A DNA stretch of 24,516 nt from Bacteroidales bacterium (GTDB lineage Bacteria; Bacteroidota; Bacteroidia; Bacteroidales; Bacteroidaceae): the NCBI GenBank assembly GCA_004555245.1, contig SFIS01000048.1, forward strand, positions 1 through 24,516. Direction: 5' to 3'. Position numbers and translations under genes: made by a program. Shown here piece by piece: positions 23,525 through 24,516 of the stretch. Position 1 is the first letter of the stretch. Every line of letters begins with the position of its first letter. The notes under the pieces were generated by a model that did not search any database, was not told the DNA's origin, and saw nothing but the letters and a program-made list of their open reading frames with translations.

Positions 23525-23565
23525 AAAACGGCCCGTGCAGTAGAATATGCTGCGCGGGCCGTTTT
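23525..23565 (+). terminator. Terminator after the zinc-ribbon gene
   Basis: AAAACGGCCCGTGCAG at 23525-23540 pairs with CTGCGCGGGCCGTTTT at 23550-23565 around a 9-nt loop, with one G-T wobble. A short T run follows. It starts 40 bases after the stop codon. Confidence 0.85.
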
Positions 23566-23755
23566 TGCGTTTTGCGTTTGTTTGCGTTTGAGATGAAGGG
23601 GTCTTGGCGGTTTCCTGAGAGAATGATGAGCGGTTGTGCGGGGATGCTATGGTATATAAGGGGATTCCGGTTCTGCTTTGTAATTAAAGACCAGCCTTTA
23701 CCTCCCCGTTGGTCAGTGGGTCTAAAGGACAAGTCTCAGGCCATCCCCCGTCACG

Positions 23756-23955
23756 TTTTAGAAGACAACAGAGACAACAATAACAACAGGGGGAACGGGC
23801 GCAACTGCGGATGTCACGAGGTGACATACAACACAGACAACAGAGATTACCTTTTCTATTACGGTTGTCCCCGTTGTCCGTGTTGTCGTTAAAAAATAAA
23901 ACCAAGCCCCCGCTTGATGGTTTTTAGAAGACAACAGAGACAACAATAACAACAG
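23756..23955. repeat. 200-bp repeat element bounded by exact 34-bp direct repeats
   Basis: Identical 34-bp copies (beginning TTTTAGAAGACAACAGAGAC) lie at 23756-23789 and 23922-23955. Between them are further GACAACA units, a block of the complementary unit (GTTGTCCCCGTTGTCCGTG from 23863) and a perfect 7-bp palindrome with a 3-nt loop (ATGTCAC-GAG-GTGACAT, 23811-23827). A small hairpin (CAAGC/GCTTG) precedes the second copy. No convincing protein is encoded. The rest of 23566-24000 is AT-variable spacer with short GCGTTT repeats near 23566-23590. Confidence 0.7.
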
Positions 23956-24009
23956 AGACAACTAAGGTGCATAGTTTGATGTACCCAAAATGGAACTGTT
24001 CCTGATTTA

Positions 24010-24064
24010 CCCAGGGTGTCGCTACGCTTTACCCTGGGCTATGCGCTCGTTGGGCTTTCAGCCC
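24010..24064. repeat. REP-like double hairpin
   Basis: CCCAGGGT at 24010-24017 pairs with ACCCTGGG at 24031-24038 around a GTCGCTACGCTTT loop. A second small hairpin GGGCT-TTC-AGCCC follows at 24052-24064. This arrangement resembles short palindromic intergenic repeats seen many times in Bacteroidota genomes. It lies directly next to the broken transposase. Confidence 0.5.
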
Positions 24065-24065
24065 G

Positions 24066-24516
24066 TTACAACGTTAAAGAAGTGGCAACCTGACCATAGC
24101 CCATGGAGCATTTGCCTCTTTGTGCGATGCCCTTGAATGTCTTGTGCATATGAATCCTCTGATTCCTGCATACACGCAGAGGGGTGCTGTCCACAAAGCT
24201 GATGCCTGTACACTTGCCCAAGAGAACATTCTTGACGAACACTATCAATGGGATGGCAATCTCACGTTCCAGTTCAACGAAACGGTTGTAGGATACCACT
24301 TCTGGAAACAGATGGCGCATGTGCTTGCATACCTTTTCGAGATAAAAATGTTTCAAGCAGCGATACCCTGATGAATGAAAGAGAATCATTATCACCATGA
24401 TTTCCGCCTTTGACATGCGGCTTTCACGGTGATATTTGCGCTTCCTTTCTGCCTTAAACGTATATTTTGCCATCTGTGCATCAAAAACTTTGCAAAAATC
24501 ATCTGCAATACAGAAA
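24066..24516 (-). pseudogene. Truncated IS982-family transposase, running off the window
   Basis: The frame is open from the right window edge. The in-frame residues ADDFCKVFDAQ lie upstream of the first ATG (24473), so the true start is outside. The IS982 pattern is clear: MSKAEIMVIMILFHSSGYRC, FPEVVSYNRFVELE, FVDSTPLRVCRN with the first catalytic Asp, and HKTFKGIAQRGKCSMG. Family members then continue with GW-type sequence and two more catalytic acids. Here similarity stops near 24099 and the frame ends 11 codons later (YGQVATSLTL). The catalytic triad is therefore incomplete and the gene should be inactive. Because the sequence leaves the window, the 5' state is unknown. Confidence 0.85.
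24099..24516 (-). mobile_element. IS982-family insertion sequence remnant
   Basis: The recognisable element spans from the break near 24099 to beyond the window. No terminal inverted repeat or target duplication can be seen at the broken left edge, as expected after deletion or recombination. The other end lies outside the window. Confidence 0.7.

Noticed and set aside
23572..23892. 106-codon plus-strand frame in the repeat-rich spacer
   Set aside because: Its sequence is largely translated repeat (DNRDNNNNRGN and similar), starts at the terminator of the previous gene, and matches no family.
23756..23955. CRISPR-like repeat pair
   Set aside because: There are only two copies, 132 bases apart, with GACAAC low-complexity content and no cas genes. 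This does not fit an array.
24120..24371. 83-codon plus-strand frame at the right end
   Set aside because: It lies antisense to the clearly recognisable IS982 transposase fragment.

Overview
The window looks like a chromosomal segment from a Bacteroidota member, most likely Bacteroidales and probably Prevotellaceae. The evidence is the Bacteroides-type -7 promoter box (TAnnTTTG) in front of several genes, A-rich sequence instead of Shine-Dalgarno before starts, an RprX/RprY-type two-component pair, a tpr-ribH / recF-dciA neighbourhood, and several Bacteroidales-type proteins and lipoproteins. The assignment rests on sequence style and remembered family features, not on a search.

Layout. 1-2505: the tail of an upstream gene, a terminator, and tex on the minus strand with its promoter. 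2776-5312: rprX and rprY (sensor kinase and response regulator) on the plus strand, closed by a strong hairpin. 5453-7839: a minus-strand operon in the order TPR membrane protein, ribH, a small conserved protein and a lipoprotein. 7903-9463: recF and a DciA/DUF721 gene, reading divergently from that operon. 9516-10739: a minus-strand lipoprotein that fuses a rhodanese domain to a metallo-beta-lactamase domain.

The accessory core is 10792-21473, all on the plus strand. A near-perfect promoter and a roughly 280-nt leader precede a DapA/NanA-family aldolase, a sodium:solute symporter and L-fucose isomerase, which end at a long hairpin. Next comes a 1003-residue protein joining a URO-D-type methyltransferase domain, a homocysteine methyltransferase domain and a corrinoid-binding domain. 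It is followed by a separate MtaA/CmuA-type zinc methyltransferase and a second sodium:solute symporter. I read the second half as a corrinoid-dependent demethylation module: a methylated compound is imported, its methyl group moves to a protein-bound corrinoid and then to homocysteine, giving methionine. The substrate is unknown. The fucose isomerase and SGLT-like transporter next door make an O-methylated sugar a reasonable guess, but only a guess.

The right end (21523-24516) holds a GH25 lysozyme with a promoter directly against its start codon, a membrane protein with two zinc ribbons, and a 580-bp repeat-rich spacer. That spacer has a 34-bp exact direct repeat and a two-hairpin REP-like element. 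It ends in a truncated IS982-family transposase that runs off the window.

Main items for a second look: the three-domain methyltransferase with its partners, a lumazine synthase homologue that has lost two active-site residues, the rhodanese/metallo-beta-lactamase lipoprotein, and the repeat element beside the broken IS.
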